Shown here: one piece after another, positions 43,655-53,305 of the stretch
Layout of the letters: each line of letters starts with the position of its first letter
Numbering within the stretch: the stretch's first letter is position 1
Notes under the pieces: generated by a model
Seen by the model: the letters and a program-made list of their open reading frames with translations, nothing else
Database searches by the model: none
What the model was told of the DNA's origin: nothing
DNA from: Afipia carboxidovorans OM5
GTDB taxonomy: Bacteria > Pseudomonadota > Alphaproteobacteria > Rhizobiales > Xanthobacteraceae
Direction: 5' to 3'
DNA length: 64,000 bases
NCBI RefSeq assembly: GCF_000218565.1
Contig: NC_015684.1
Coordinates: forward strand, 2,976,001 to 3,040,000
Made by a program: the position numbers and the translations under genes

Positions 43655-46600
43655 ATGCCCAAACGCACCGATATCTCGACGGTCCTCATCATCGGCGCCG
43701 GTCCGATCGTGATCGGCCAAGCCTGCGAATTCGATTACTCCGGTACTCAGGCCGTCAAGGCCCTGCAGGAAGAGGGCTACCGGGTGGTCCTCGTCAATTC
43801 CAATCCGGCGACCATCATGACCGACCCGGATCTGGCCGACGCCACCTACGTCGAGCCGATCACCCCTGAGATCGTCGCCAAGATCATCGAGAAGGAACGC
43901 CACACCATTCCCGGCGGCTTCGCCGTGCTGCCGACCATGGGCGGACAGACCGCGCTCAACTGCGCGCTCTCCCTGCGCAAGATGGGCGTGCTGGAGAAAT
44001 TCGACGTCGAGATGATCGGCGCCACTGCCGACGCCATCGACAAGGCCGAGGACCGCGGCCGCTTCCGCGAGGCGATGGACAAGATCGGCCTCGAGTCACC
44101 GCGCTCGATCCAGACCAAGACGCTGCCCGACGCGCTGCGCGCGCTGGAAGAGATCGGCCTGCCCGCCATCATCCGTCCCTCGTTCACGCTCGGCGGCACC
44201 GGCGGCGGCATCGCCTACACCAAGGCCGAGTTCATCGACATCGTCGAAGGCGGTATCGACGCCTCGCCCACCAACGAAGTGCTGATCGAGGAATCGGTGC
44301 TCGGGTGGAAGGAATTCGAGATGGAGGTTGTCCGCGACAAGAAGGACAACTGCATCATCATCTGCGCCATCGAGAACATCGATCCGATGGGCGTGCACAC
44401 GGGCGACTCCATCACGGTGGCGCCGGCGCTGACGCTGACCGACAAAGAATACCAGATCATGCGCGACGCCTCGATCGCCGTGCTGCGCGAGATCGGCGTG
44501 GAGACCGGCGGCTCCAACGTGCAGTTCGCGATCAACCCGGCCGACGGCCGCATGGTCGTGATCGAGATGAATCCGCGCGTGTCGCGTTCCTCCGCGCTTG
44601 CTTCCAAGGCGACGGGCTTCCCGATCGCCAAGGTCGCGGCGAAGCTTGCGATCGGCTACACGCTCGACGAGATTGCGAACGACATCACCGGCGGTGCCAC
44701 GCCCGCTTCATTCGAGCCGTCGATCGACTACGTCATCACCAAAATTCCGCGGTTCGCCTTCGAGAAATTCCCCGGCGCATCGAACGTGCTGACCACGTCG
44801 ATGAAATCGGTCGGCGAGGTGATGGCGATCGGCCGCACCTTCCAGGAAAGCCTGCAGAAGGCGCTGCGCGGACTCGAGACCGGATTGACCGGCCTCGACG
44901 AAATCGAGATCGAAGGCCTCGGCCAGGGCGACGACAAGAACGCGATCCGCGCGGCGCTCGGCACGCCGACGCCGAACCGCATTCTGCAGGTCGCGCAGGC
45001 AATGCGGCTCGGCTGGTCGGACGAGGAGATTTTCAACTCCTGCAAGATCGACCCGTGGTTCCTCGCGCAGATGCGCGGCATCGTCGAGACCGAGCAGAAG
45101 GTGCGCGCGCACGGCCTGCCGGACAACGCTTTCGCGATGCGCCAGATCAAGGCGATGGGCTTCTCCGATGCCCGCCTTGCGGTGCTTGCCAACACGACCG
45201 AAGCCGAAGTGAAGGCGGCGCGGCGCGCGCTGAAGGTGCGTCCGGTCTACAAGCGCATCGACACCTGCGCGGCCGAGTTCGCCTCGCCCACCGCCTATAT
45301 GTATTCGACCTACGAGGCGCCGTTCGCGGGTGAAGCCGCGGATGAGAGCCGGCCCACCGACAAGACCAAGGTGGTCATTCTCGGCGGCGGCCCGAACCGT
45401 ATCGGCCAGGGCATCGAATTCGACTATTGCTGCTGCCATGCATGCTTCGCGCTGCAGGACGCGGGCTATGAGACCATCATGGTCAACTGCAACCCGGAGA
45501 CGGTCTCGACCGACTACGACACCGCCGACCGGCTCTATTTCGAACCGCTGACCGCGGAAGACGTGCTCGAGATCATCGACACCGAGCGGACCAACGGAAA
45601 GCTCCACGGCGTCATCGTGCAGTTCGGCGGACAGACTCCGCTGAAACTTGCCCGCGCGCTCGAGGATGCCGACGTGCCGATCCTCGGCACCTCGCCCGAC
45701 GCCATCGACATCGCCGAGGATCGCGACCGCTTCAAGCGCGTGCTCGACAAGCTGCGCCTGACCCAACCGAAGAACGGCATCGCCTATTCGGTCGAGCAGG
45801 CCCGCCTTGTCGCCAACGATCTCGGCCTGCCGCTGGTGGTGCGTCCGTCTTACGTGCTCGGCGGCCGCGCGATGCAGATCATCCGCGAGGACAGCCAGCT
45901 CGGCGACTATCTGCTCGATACGCTGCCCGAGCTCGTGCCCGCCGACGTCAAGGCGCGCTACCCGAACGACAAGACCGGTCAGATCAACACCGTACTCGGC
46001 AAGAACCCGCTGCTGTTCGACCGTTATCTGTCGGACGCGACCGAGATCGACGTCGACTGCCTCTCGGACGGCAAGGATACCTTCGTCGTCGGCATCATGG
46101 AGCACATCGAAGAAGCCGGCATCCATTCCGGCGACTCCGCCTGTTCGCTGCCGCCCTATTCGCTCGACGCCGCGACCGTCGCCGAGCTCGAGCGCCAGAC
46201 CCGCGAACTCGCACTCGGCCTCGATGTCGTCGGCCTGATGAACGTGCAGTATGCGATCAAGGACGGCGAGATCTACGTTCTCGAAGTCAATCCGCGCGCC
46301 TCGCGCACCGTGCCGTTCGTCGCCAAGGTGGTAGGCCTGCCCGTCGCCAAGATCGCCGCGCGCATCATGGCAGGCGAGAAGTTGGCCTCCTTCAAGCTGA
46401 AGCCGCGCAAGCTCGACCATGTCGGCGTCAAGGAATCGGTCTTCCCGTTCGCGCGCTTCCCCGGTGTCGACACCGTGCTCGGCCCGGAGATGAAATCGAC
46501 CGGCGAGGTGATGGGCATCGACCGTTCGTTCCCCGTGGCGTTCGCAAAGAGCCAGCTCGGCGGCGGTACTCGCGTGCCGCACAGTGGCACGGTGTTCATC

Positions 46601-46984
46601 TCGGTCCGCGAAAGTGACAAGGAACGCATCCTTGAGCCAGCACGGACGCTTACCAAACTGGGCTTCAAGGTGATCGCCACCTCCGGCACCCAGCGCTATC
46701 TCGCCGACCACGGCGTGCCTGCCGACAAGGTCAACAAGGTGCTGGAAGGACGGCCACATATCGTGGACGCGATCACCAATGGCGAGGTGCAACTCGTTTT
46801 CAACACCACCGAGGGGCCGCAGGCACTTGCCGACAGCCGTTCGCTGCGGCGCGCTGCCCTCTTGCATAAAGTACCCTACTACACCACACTTTCAGGTGCC
46901 GTAGCGGCCACGCAGGGCATCCGCGCCTATCTGGGCGGTGACCTCGAGGTCCGCACTTTGCAGGGTTATTTCTCCGATCTTTGA
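43655..46984 (+). CDS. carB: Carbamoyl-phosphate synthase large subunit CarB
   Basis: 1109 residues, two tandem ATP-grasp halves and a C-terminal allosteric MGS domain. The first half begins VLIIGAGPIVIGQACEFDYS, and the second repeat begins VVILGGGPNRIGQGIEFDYC. MNPRVSRSSALASKATG and VNPRASRTVPFVAKVVG are the Mg/ATP motifs of the halves. It combines ammonia, bicarbonate and two ATP. The start MPKRTDIST matches the family. Confidence 0.98.
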   Translation: MPKRTDISTVLIIGAGPIVIGQACEFDYSGTQAVKALQEEGYRVVLVNSNPATIMTDPDLADATYVEPITPEIVAKIIEKERHTIPGGFAVLPTMGGQTALNCALSLRKMGVLEKFDVEMIGATADAIDKAEDRGRFREAMDKIGLESPRSIQTKTLPDALRALEEIGLPAIIRPSFTLGGTGGGIAYTKAEFIDIVEGGIDASPTNEVLIEESVLGWKEFEMEVVRDKKDNCIIICAIENIDPMGVHTGDSITVAPALTLTDKEYQIMRDASIAVLREIGVETGGSNVQFAINPADGRMVVIEMNPRVSRSSALASKATGFPIAKVAAKLAIGYTLDEIANDITGGATPASFEPSIDYVITKIPRFAFEKFPGASNVLTTSMKSVGEVMAIGRTFQESLQKALRGLETGLTGLDEIEIEGLGQGDDKNAIRAALGTPTPNRILQVAQAMRLGWSDEEIFNSCKIDPWFLAQMRGIVETEQKVRAHGLPDNAFAMRQIKAMGFSDARLAVLANTTEAEVKAARRALKVRPVYKRIDTCAAEFASPTAYMYSTYEAPFAGEAADESRPTDKTKVVILGGGPNRIGQGIEFDYCCCHACFALQDAGYETIMVNCNPETVSTDYDTADRLYFEPLTAEDVLEIIDTERTNGKLHGVIVQFGGQTPLKLARALEDADVPILGTSPDAIDIAEDRDRFKRVLDKLRLTQPKNGIAYSVEQARLVANDLGLPLVVRPSYVLGGRAMQIIREDSQLGDYLLDTLPELVPADVKARYPNDKTGQINTVLGKNPLLFDRYLSDATEIDVDCLSDGKDTFVVGIMEHIEEAGIHSGDSACSLPPYSLDAATVAELERQTRELALGLDVVGLMNVQYAIKDGEIYVLEVNPRASRTVPFVAKVVGLPVAKIAARIMAGEKLASFKLKPRKLDHVGVKESVFPFARFPGVDTVLGPEMKSTGEVMGIDRSFPVAFAKSQLGGGTRVPHSGTVFISVRESDKERILEPARTLTKLGFKVIATSGTQRYLADHGVPADKVNKVLEGRPHIVDAITNGEVQLVFNTTEGPQALADSRSLRRAALLHKVPYYTTLSGAVAATQGIRAYLGGDLEVRTLQGYFSDL

Positions 46985-47128
46985 GGACTGACGCCGCCTC
47001 CGGGCGGAACACCAGAACTGCGCCGGAACCACATCCGCCCCACGCATGTTCTTGTCGGTTTGGTCGCAATGGCCTGCAAACAACTTTTCACGCCCGGCGC
47101 CGGGCATGAAACCGAGGAACACGACGAG

Positions 47129-47605
47129 ATGGTTGAAAAACTTCCGATGACTGCCGCCGGACATTTGGCGCTCGAAGAGGAATTGAAGCAGCGCCAGGCG
47201 GTGGAACGCCCGCGCATCATCGAGGCGATCGCCGAAGCGCGCTCGCACGGTGACCTCTCCGAGAACGCCGAATATCACGCGGCGAAGGAAGCGCAGTCGC
47301 ACAACGAGGGCCGCATTGCGGAGCTCGAGGACAAGATCGCGCGCGCCGATATCATCGATGTTTCGAAACTGTCCGGCGACACCATCAAGTTCGGTGCGAC
47401 CGTGACGCTGATCGACGAGGACACCGAGAAGAAGGCGGTCTACCAGATCGTCGGCGAGTCCGAGGCGGACGCCAAGAAGGGCCGCATCTCGATCACCTCG
47501 CCGCTCGCGCGCGCGCTGATCGGCAAGAAGAAAGGCACATCGGTCGAGGTCGTCGCCCCTGGCGGCGCGAAGGCTTACGAGATCGCGAAGGTGGACTGGA
47601 AGTAG
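47129..47605 (+). CDS. greA: Transcription elongation factor GreA
   Basis: 158 residues. An N-terminal coiled coil (MTAAGHLALEEELKQRQAVE, ending with the D-E loop in HGDLSENAEYHAAKEAQ) precedes the C-terminal FKBP-like domain (ISITSPLARALIGKKKGT). GreA enters the RNA polymerase secondary channel and rescues backtracked complexes. ATG 47129 gives the family length. A good terminator follows. Confidence 0.97.
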   Translation: MVEKLPMTAAGHLALEEELKQRQAVERPRIIEAIAEARSHGDLSENAEYHAAKEAQSHNEGRIAELEDKIARADIIDVSKLSGDTIKFGATVTLIDEDTEKKAVYQIVGESEADAKKGRISITSPLARALIGKKKGTSVEVVAPGGAKAYEIAKVDWK

Positions 47606-47634
47606 CTTCGTACGCCTGCAGGTTTTATCTCACG

Positions 47635-47665
47635 AATGGCCGGATATTTCCGGCCATTTTCGTTT
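47635..47665 (+). terminator. Intrinsic terminator after greA
   Basis: AATGGCCGG (47635-47643), loop ATATTT, CCGGCCATT (47650-47658), followed by TTCGTTTTT. Confidence 0.85.
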
Positions 47666-47699
47666 TTAGGCTCGGGCAGCACTGCAGCTGCGCACTTTA

Positions 47700-47740
47700 T
47701 AAGTCTGGGTCCCCGCCTGCGCGGGGACGACTCGGGAGTT
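47700..47740. repeat. Family C palindromic repeat
   Basis: GTCCCCGCCTGCGCGGGGAC is a near-perfect palindrome (47709-47728), related to the unit at 39692-39760. It lies in the gap between greA and the small secreted protein gene. Confidence 0.6.
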
Positions 47741-47754
47741 GTGGGACCGACAAC

Positions 47755-48111
47755 ATGCAGCATTTTCGTATCGTAATGCTGGCCCTGGCCGTCATGCTGA
47801 CGGCGAGTCTCGCCCACGCCGAATGCATGCTGCCGCTACCGCCGGACCCGCCAGCGCGGGCGCAAAATGACGGCTCAGTCGAGCCCTCCGTTCACGCGCC
47901 GCCGCCGCGATGCCTGCAATGGAGCGACCGCTGCGTTCAATGCCGCAAGGGCGACGACGGCGCGGTGCTCTGCTCCAATATCGGCCCCGCCTGTCAGCCC
48001 GATACCGTCCAATGCATACAAACCGCACCGGACGATGAGCCCAAGGCAGATCCCAAGGCCGATCCTGATGCAGATCGCAAGACCGAGACCGGTCCCAGGA
48101 CTTCACCTTAA
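47755..48111 (+). CDS. Small Cys-rich secreted protein
   Basis: 118 residues with a signal peptide (MQHFRIVMLALAVMLTASLA, cleaved near AHA-E). The mature part has seven Cys, in CMLPLPP, CLQWSDRCVQCRKGD, LCSN, ACQP and CIQT, suggesting disulfides or metal binding, and ends in a charged repeat-like tail (DEPKADPKADPDADRKTE). No family recognised. Codon use is typical of the window. Confidence 0.6.
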   Translation: MQHFRIVMLALAVMLTASLAHAECMLPLPPDPPARAQNDGSVEPSVHAPPPRCLQWSDRCVQCRKGDDGAVLCSNIGPACQPDTVQCIQTAPDDEPKADPKADPDADRKTETGPRTSP

Positions 48112-48234
48112 AATTATTTGAAAGCACTCTCGTCGCATTGTCGCAGCGATCCGCATCGTATGTAGTGATGCAGGGCGAGTCTGTGTCCGGCCTCGCACCC
48201 GATACATCCCGGATTTCTCGAAAAGGATATCTCC

Positions 48235-48636
48235 ATGAGCCTTGAAAACACACTCGTACCCTGGCGGCCTCAGCTCCTCAGTGTGTTGCGTATCATGGCC
48301 GGGCTTGAGATTCTTCAGCACGGAACGGCGAAGCTGCTCGGCTTTCCGGCCCTGCCCAACTTCGCCAATCTTCAGATCATGTCGCTCTCCGGCATCGCCG
48401 GGATCATCGAACTGATCGGCGGCGCACTGTTCGTGCTCGGCCTGTTCACGCGGCCAACGGCGTTCATCCTCTCCGGCCTCACCGCGGCCGCCTACTTCAT
48501 CGCGCATGCGGGCAAGAGCTTCTACCCGATCGCGAACGGCGGCGAACTCGCGGTGCTGTACTGCTTCGTGTTTCTGTATTTCGTTGCGGCCGGTCCGGGG
48601 CCGTGGAGCCTCGACGCCATTCGCGGCAAGAAGTAA
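48235..48636 (+). CDS. DoxX family membrane protein
   Basis: 133 residues with four hydrophobic helices. LLSVLRIMAGLEILQHGTAKLLG is the family start, then GIIELIGGALFVLGLFTRPTA. DoxX-type proteins are linked to thiosulfate quinone reductase or redox stress complexes; the partner is unknown here. ATG 48235 follows AAAAGGATATC. Confidence 0.85.
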   Translation: MSLENTLVPWRPQLLSVLRIMAGLEILQHGTAKLLGFPALPNFANLQIMSLSGIAGIIELIGGALFVLGLFTRPTAFILSGLTAAAYFIAHAGKSFYPIANGGELAVLYCFVFLYFVAAGPGPWSLDAIRGKK

Positions 48637-48660
48637 GCAACACACAAAAGAGAGCAACGA

Positions 48661-48692
48661 GAGCGCAGCACCCGCTGCGCTCTTCTTTCTTT
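48661..48692 (+). terminator. Terminator after the DoxX gene
   Basis: GAGCGCAGC (48661-48669), ACCC, GCTGCGCTC (48674-48682) and a TTCTTTCTTT tract. Confidence 0.8.
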
Positions 48693-48695
48693 GCG

Positions 48696-49454
48696 CTATC
48701 CCTTGACGAAGAACACGATCGTCAGCGCCGCGCCGATGGCCACCACCACGGCACGGACCACCGCCTCCGGCAGCCGCTTCACCCAGCCGACACCGTAATA
48801 GCCGGTGACCGATGCTGCGATCATCGTCACGATCGCATGCGGCCAGTGCACGAGGCCGCCGAAGATCAGCAGCACCGCCGCCACCGCCTGAATCAGAAAC
48901 GCGATGGTGATGCGGATCGCATTGGCCTTGTGATAATCGCCGCCCTCAAGAATGAGCAGCGCGGCGAGGATGACGAAGCCGATGCCCGCGCCGAAAAATC
49001 CGCCATAGATCGAGACCACGATCATCAATCCATAGGCGGCGATGCGCACGCTCATCCCCGAGCGCTGCGACCACGGCTCGACCAGTGACCGGATCGGCCC
49101 GCTGAAGGCGAACAACAGCGTTGCGAACAACAAGAGCCACGGCACCAGCGGTTTGAAGCCGGCATTGCCGAGCCAGATCAACAGCCACGCGCCAATGGCG
49201 CCGCCGATCACGCCGATGATGGCGAAGGGAATGAGCTCCCGCCAATGCGATTTCACCTCGTGGCGATAGGCCGCCACGGTTGCGAGATTGGACGGTGCGA
49301 TCGCGACCGCGCTGGTGGCGTTCGCCTCGAGCGGCGTCAGTCCGCAGGCGACCATCGCCGCGAACGACAGAAACGTGCCGCCACCGGCCACGGAATTGAC
49401 GACGCCGGCAAGGAAGCCGCCACCGGCCAGCAGCAGAAAATCGATGAGCGTCAC
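48696..49454 (-). CDS. TSUP (TauE/SafE) family sulfonate/sulfite exporter-like protein
   Basis: 252 residues, about eight membrane helices. FLLLAGGGFLAGVVNSVAGGG is the TSUP motif with an inverted second copy, SIYGGFFGAGIGFVILAALL. These proteins export sulfonates or other organic anions. It is convergent with the DoxX gene. No substrate evidence. Confidence 0.86.
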   Translation of the reverse strand: MTLIDFLLLAGGGFLAGVVNSVAGGGTFLSFAAMVACGLTPLEANATSAVAIAPSNLATVAAYRHEVKSHWRELIPFAIIGVIGGAIGAWLLIWLGNAGFKPLVPWLLLFATLLFAFSGPIRSLVEPWSQRSGMSVRIAAYGLMIVVSIYGGFFGAGIGFVILAALLILEGGDYHKANAIRITIAFLIQAVAAVLLIFGGLVHWPHAIVTMIAASVTGYYGVGWVKRLPEAVVRAVVVAIGAALTIVFFVKG

Positions 49455-49604
49455 ATCAGCCCCCGAGACATGCGCGCCGAAACGGCACCCGCGCTCCGCA
49501 TGAAAAACGCGCCGCTCCCCGAGGGAGCGAACGCGCAGACGATATCTATCGTGGAATTGCGGCCCACCAGAAGCCGCGTTCGCGCAACGCGGTCATGCGC
49601 GGGT

Positions 49605-50078
49605 TCAGATTTTCAGTTCGAGCGGCACCGCGGGCGCGTATTTGGAATTCTGCAGCACCAGCGAGGTGCGCACGTTCTGCACATGGGGCGCGGCGGTGAG
49701 TTGCGTCACGAACTCCTGAAAGGTCGCCATGTCGGCGGCAACGCACTTCAGAATGAAATCCACTTCGCCCGAAAGCATCCAGCATTCACGCACCAGGGGC
49801 TGCGCATTCACGAACGCCTCGAACGCACGCAGGTCGGCATCCGACTGGCTCGACAGATGGACGGACGCAAACACCGTGACGTCGAAGCCGAGACGCTTCG
49901 GATCGATCAGCCCGCGATAACCCTGGATATAACCTTCCTCTTCGAGCGCCCGCACCCGGCGCAGACAGGGCGGCGGCGAGATGCCGACGCGCTTGGCGAG
50001 TTCAACATTCGTGATGCGGCCATCCTCCTGCAGTTCGTGCAAAATCTTGAGGTCGATGGCGTCGAGTTGTCTGCTCAC
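49605..50078 (-). CDS. Lrp/AsnC family transcriptional regulator
   Basis: 157 residues. The N-terminal HTH is LDAIDLKILHELQEDGRITNVELAKRVGISPPPCLRRVRALEEEGYI and the C-terminal RAM/ligand domain starts with VFASVHLSSQ. Likely an amino acid-responsive regulator. Divergent from trxB across about 280 bp; no operator was identified. Confidence 0.92.
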   Translation of the reverse strand: MSRQLDAIDLKILHELQEDGRITNVELAKRVGISPPPCLRRVRALEEEGYIQGYRGLIDPKRLGFDVTVFASVHLSSQSDADLRAFEAFVNAQPLVRECWMLSGEVDFILKCVAADMATFQEFVTQLTAAPHVQNVRTSLVLQNSKYAPAVPLELKI

Positions 50079-50356
50079 ATTGGTCCCCCGGCGCGTTTAT
50101 TCGCGGCGCAACAATTCGAGCTTGTAGCGGCCTCTCCGGCTTTGCGCAATTTTATTACACGAAGTCCCGCGTCCGTTGGTCTGGGGAAAATTGTACCGAG
50201 GGGGTTGCAAATCTTGCATAGCTCCGCGGATAGCCTACATTCCCCGGCAGGACAGTTTTGCGCTGCGGCGGTGGCCGTTTCTCTGCATTTCGCACCGATT
50301 TTTCCACCGTCTGCCCGGGCGCCCGATGTCCTCAAGGTCAAGTTGAAAGGTTGTCC

Positions 50357-51322
50357 ATGGCCGGCCCCATTTCCGCAAAAGTCGTCATCATCGGTTCCGG
50401 CCCTGCTGGCTATACCGCTGCCATTTATGCTGCACGTGCGATGCTCGAGCCTGTGCTGATCCAGGGCATCCAGCCCGGCGGCCAGCTCACCATCACCACC
50501 GACGTCGAGAACTTCCCCGGCTTCGCCGAGACCATTCAGGGTCCGTGGCTGATGACCGAGATGGAGAAGCAGGCGATCCATGTCGGCACCAAGATCGTCA
50601 CCGACCATGTCAACAAGCTCGAGCTTGCGCAGTCGCCGTTCCGCATCACCTGCGATTCCGGCGACGTCTATCTTGCAGACGCGGTGATCATCGCAACCGG
50701 CGCGCAGGCACGCTGGCTCGGCCTGCCCTCGGAAGACAAGTTCAAGGGCTTTGGCGTTTCGGCCTGCGCCACCTGCGACGGCTTCTTCTATCGCAACAAG
50801 GACGTGTTCGTGGTCGGCGGCGGCAACACTGCGGTCGAGGAAGCGCTCTACCTCACCAATCACGCTTCATCGGTGACGCTCGTCCACCGCCGCGACAGCC
50901 TGCGCGCCGAGCGCATCCTGCAGGAGCGGCTGTTCAAGCATCCGAAAATCAAGGTGGTATGGGACAGCGAGATCGCCGAGATCGTCGGCTCGCAGGATCC
51001 CTCAAAGGTCACGCATGTGCGCCTGCGCAATCTCAAGACCGGTGCGATCACCGAGCGCACCACCGACGGCGTCTTCATCGCGATCGGCCATGCGCCTGCA
51101 ACCGAACTCGTGCAGGGCCAGCTCGCGCTGACGCCCTCCGGCTATATCGAAATTGCCCCGCACTCCACCGCCACCTCCGTGCCCGGCGTGTTCGCTGCCG
51201 GTGACGTCGCCGACGAGCACTATCGCCAGGCGGTGACGGCGGCAGGCATGGGCTGCATGGCCGCCCTCGAAACCGAACGCTTCCTCGCCGCCCGTGCGAG
51301 CGAACGCGCCGCAGCGGAGTAA
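50357..51322 (+). CDS. trxB: Thioredoxin reductase TrxB
   Basis: 321 residues. FAD motif IIGSGPAGYTAAIYAARA, redox pair in SACATCDGFFYR (CATC), the NADPH motif VVGGGNTAVEEALYLT and the C-terminal FAD contact VFAAGDVADEHYRQAVTAAG. It keeps thioredoxin reduced with NADPH. ATG 50357 was chosen over an upstream in-frame extension. A LysR-type regulator starts 2 bp after its stop. Confidence 0.96.
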   Translation: MAGPISAKVVIIGSGPAGYTAAIYAARAMLEPVLIQGIQPGGQLTITTDVENFPGFAETIQGPWLMTEMEKQAIHVGTKIVTDHVNKLELAQSPFRITCDSGDVYLADAVIIATGAQARWLGLPSEDKFKGFGVSACATCDGFFYRNKDVFVVGGGNTAVEEALYLTNHASSVTLVHRRDSLRAERILQERLFKHPKIKVVWDSEIAEIVGSQDPSKVTHVRLRNLKTGAITERTTDGVFIAIGHAPATELVQGQLALTPSGYIEIAPHSTATSVPGVFAAGDVADEHYRQAVTAAGMGCMAALETERFLAARASERAAAE

Positions 51323-51324
51323 TC

Positions 51325-52248
51325 ATGGCCCGATCTCACGACGGATTGACCGACATGGACTGGGACAAGCTGAAGGTGTTCCACGCCGCGGCAGAAGCCG
51401 GGAGCTTCACCCACGCCGGCGAGCAGCTTGGGCTGTCGCAATCTGCCGTCTCGCGGCAGGTCAGCGCGCTGGAGCAGGAGCTCTCGGTGTCGCTGTTTCA
51501 TCGCCACGCCCGCGGTCTCATTCTCACCGAACAGGGCGACCTGTTGTTCCGCACGGCGCATGACGTCTTCATGCAGTTGCAGGCGGCGCGCGCCAAGCTC
51601 ACCGACAGCCGCGAGCGGCCGAGCGGCGAACTCAAGGTCACGACCTCGCCCGGCCTCGGCATCAACTGGCTGGTGCCGCGGCTGACCGAATTCACCTCGC
51701 TCTATCCGGAAATCCGGCTCTCGCTGACGCTGACCGACGAGGAACTCGATCTGTCGATGCGTGAGGCGGACGTCGCGCTGCGCACCCGCAAGCCGACGCA
51801 GCCGGATTTGATCCAGCGCAAACTTTTCTCGATCGGCTTCCACGCCTACTGCTCGCCGGACTACGCCAAGAAGTTCGGCACGCCGCGCACGCTGGAGGAT
51901 CTCGACAATCATCGTCTGATCGTTCTCAACGCCCAGATCCTGCCGCCGCATCTGCAGAACCGAAACTGGCTGATCGAGGCCGGCCGCAACGGCTCCGGCC
52001 CGCGCGAACCATTCTTCAAGGTGAATAACGTGCTCGGGCTGGTGCGCGCGTGCCAGCAGGGCATCGGTATCGCGGCGCTGCCGGATTATCTCGTGGACGA
52101 GACGAATCGCCTTGTTCAACTTTTCGGCGAAGACGATTCAATTCAGCTCGATGCCTACTTCGTCTATCCCGAAGAATTGAAAGCTGTCGCGCGCGTGCAG
52201 GTGTTCCGCGATTTTATCGTGAGCAAAGCGCAACGCTGGCCCTCGTAA
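51325..52248 (+). CDS. LysR-family transcriptional regulator
   Basis: 307 residues. The HTH is LKVFHAAAEAGSFTHAGEQLGLSQSAVSRQVSALEQ and the effector domain has TTSPGLGINWLVPRLTEF. It probably reads through from trxB (2-bp gap), so it may belong to the same transcript. Effector unknown. Confidence 0.93.
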   Translation: MARSHDGLTDMDWDKLKVFHAAAEAGSFTHAGEQLGLSQSAVSRQVSALEQELSVSLFHRHARGLILTEQGDLLFRTAHDVFMQLQAARAKLTDSRERPSGELKVTTSPGLGINWLVPRLTEFTSLYPEIRLSLTLTDEELDLSMREADVALRTRKPTQPDLIQRKLFSIGFHAYCSPDYAKKFGTPRTLEDLDNHRLIVLNAQILPPHLQNRNWLIEAGRNGSGPREPFFKVNNVLGLVRACQQGIGIAALPDYLVDETNRLVQLFGEDDSIQLDAYFVYPEELKAVARVQVFRDFIVSKAQRWPS

Positions 52249-52299
52249 GCGATATTCGTCTTTGCGCGTATAAAAAATGTCGCACCTCACCGGTGCATG

Positions 52300-52498
52300 A
52301 CTGACATACCAAACCGGCGCTTGCGGCGCAGAGTGGTTCGATACGATACTATCCGCATCCGATGGTTTCCGCTCTCTGTCCCCTCCTCCAGCGGACTTTC
52401 ATCGGAGCCCTTCTGGCAGGCCCTAGCTTCCAGAAGGGAAATCGCATCGGCCTCTTATGGCTGTCGACTAATTAGCCGGGCTTTTGCCCGGCTTTTTT
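52300..52498 (+). ncRNA. Possible small RNA downstream of the LysR gene
   Basis: No protein is seen in 52249-52473, but two strong hairpins stand in tandem: CCCTTCTGG/CCAGAAGGG (52408-52438) and a terminator AGCCGGGC-TTTT-GCCCGGCT (52474-52493) with five more T. A terminator 225 bp past the stop with structure upstream suggests an RNA, though it could be the long 3' UTR of the LysR mRNA. The 5' end is not known. Confidence 0.4.
52474..52498 (+). terminator. Strong intrinsic terminator
   Basis: AGCCGGGC, TTTT, GCCCGGCT, TTTTT. Confidence 0.9.
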
Positions 52499-52607
52499 CG
52501 TATTGCGTAAGTGTCACTCCCATGCAGTCGCGCACGCCGTGTACGTCACGACAAACGCAACCACGCGAGTTGCGATGATGCGGATGGATGCAGTGCGATT
52601 GCTGATG

Positions 52608-52945
52608 CCCCTCACCCCAACCCTCTCCCCCTAAGAACGGGGAGAGGGAGAGACGTCTCTACCTCTCCTCCTTACGGGACACGATCACCTCGCCTCAAGA
52701 ACGAGAGAAGAAAGAGGAACGCATGAGCCAAACCTCGCCCCGCTTGCGGGGAGAGGTCGGATCGTGAAACGATCCGGGTGAGGGGCAACCGCCAGATCGC
52801 GGACTGCAAGTTTGTGCACCAAGAGCCTGTTGGCCTCTACGTCTGACATCGACGGCGTTCTGCAGACAATCGAAAGCAAGCTGCTGGACCAAGAACCCTT
52901 CGCCCTGACCCTCTCCCCGTAAAGAACGGGGAGAGGGAGGACAAC
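52608..52945. repeat. Three family A palindromic repeat units
   Basis: Units near 52608-52652 (CCCCTCACCC, CTCTCCCCCTAAGAACGGGG, AGAGGG), 52736-52785 (CTCGCCCCGCTTGCGGGGAG, GTGAGGGG) and 52903-52942 (CCCTGACCCTCTCCCCG, AACGGGGAGAGGG). No gene is seen between 52499 and 53020. Confidence 0.8.
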
Positions 52946-53020
52946 GGCCAGACGCGAGGGCACGCACCAGCAATCTAGTTGCGTGCGATGGTGGCGATTC
53001 TGATTGTCTGGGGAAAGCGA

Positions 53021-53097
53021 TGGTACAGTTGGGTGGGATCGAACCACCGACCTCCGGATCCACAATCCGGCGCTCTAACCAGCTGAGCTACAACTGC
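53021..53097 (-). tRNA. tRNA-His (GUG)
   Basis: 77 nt with encoded CCA. Acceptor GCAGTTG/CAACTGT with a G1·U72 pair, anticodon loop TTGTGGA, T loop TTCGATC. The base before G1 is T, so no G-1 is encoded, and the discriminator is A73 rather than C73. This is the known alphaproteobacterial variant recognised by an atypical HisRS. Confidence 0.97.
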
Positions 53098-53258
53098 ATC
53101 CTTCGGTCGCGCAACAGGGGCGCGAACGCGCGGAAACTAGGGTCCCGGCCCGGCTTTGGCAAGACCGCTCAAGCCGTTCTGTAACAAGAGATTCTGACAA
53201 ATCCCGGGGTCAGCGCAACCCGGCGCGGAAATTTGCCGCGTGGGAAACACATACGAAA

Positions 53259-53285
53259 ACGGCCGGGCAAGCCCGGCCGTCGAAA
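53259..53285 (-). terminator. Terminator after phasin gene 1
   Basis: ACGGCCGGGC, AA, GCCCGGCCGT (53259-53280), on the minus strand followed by TTTTCG. Confidence 0.8.
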
Positions 53286-53305
53286 GATCAATCCTGAAAG
53301 CCTTT

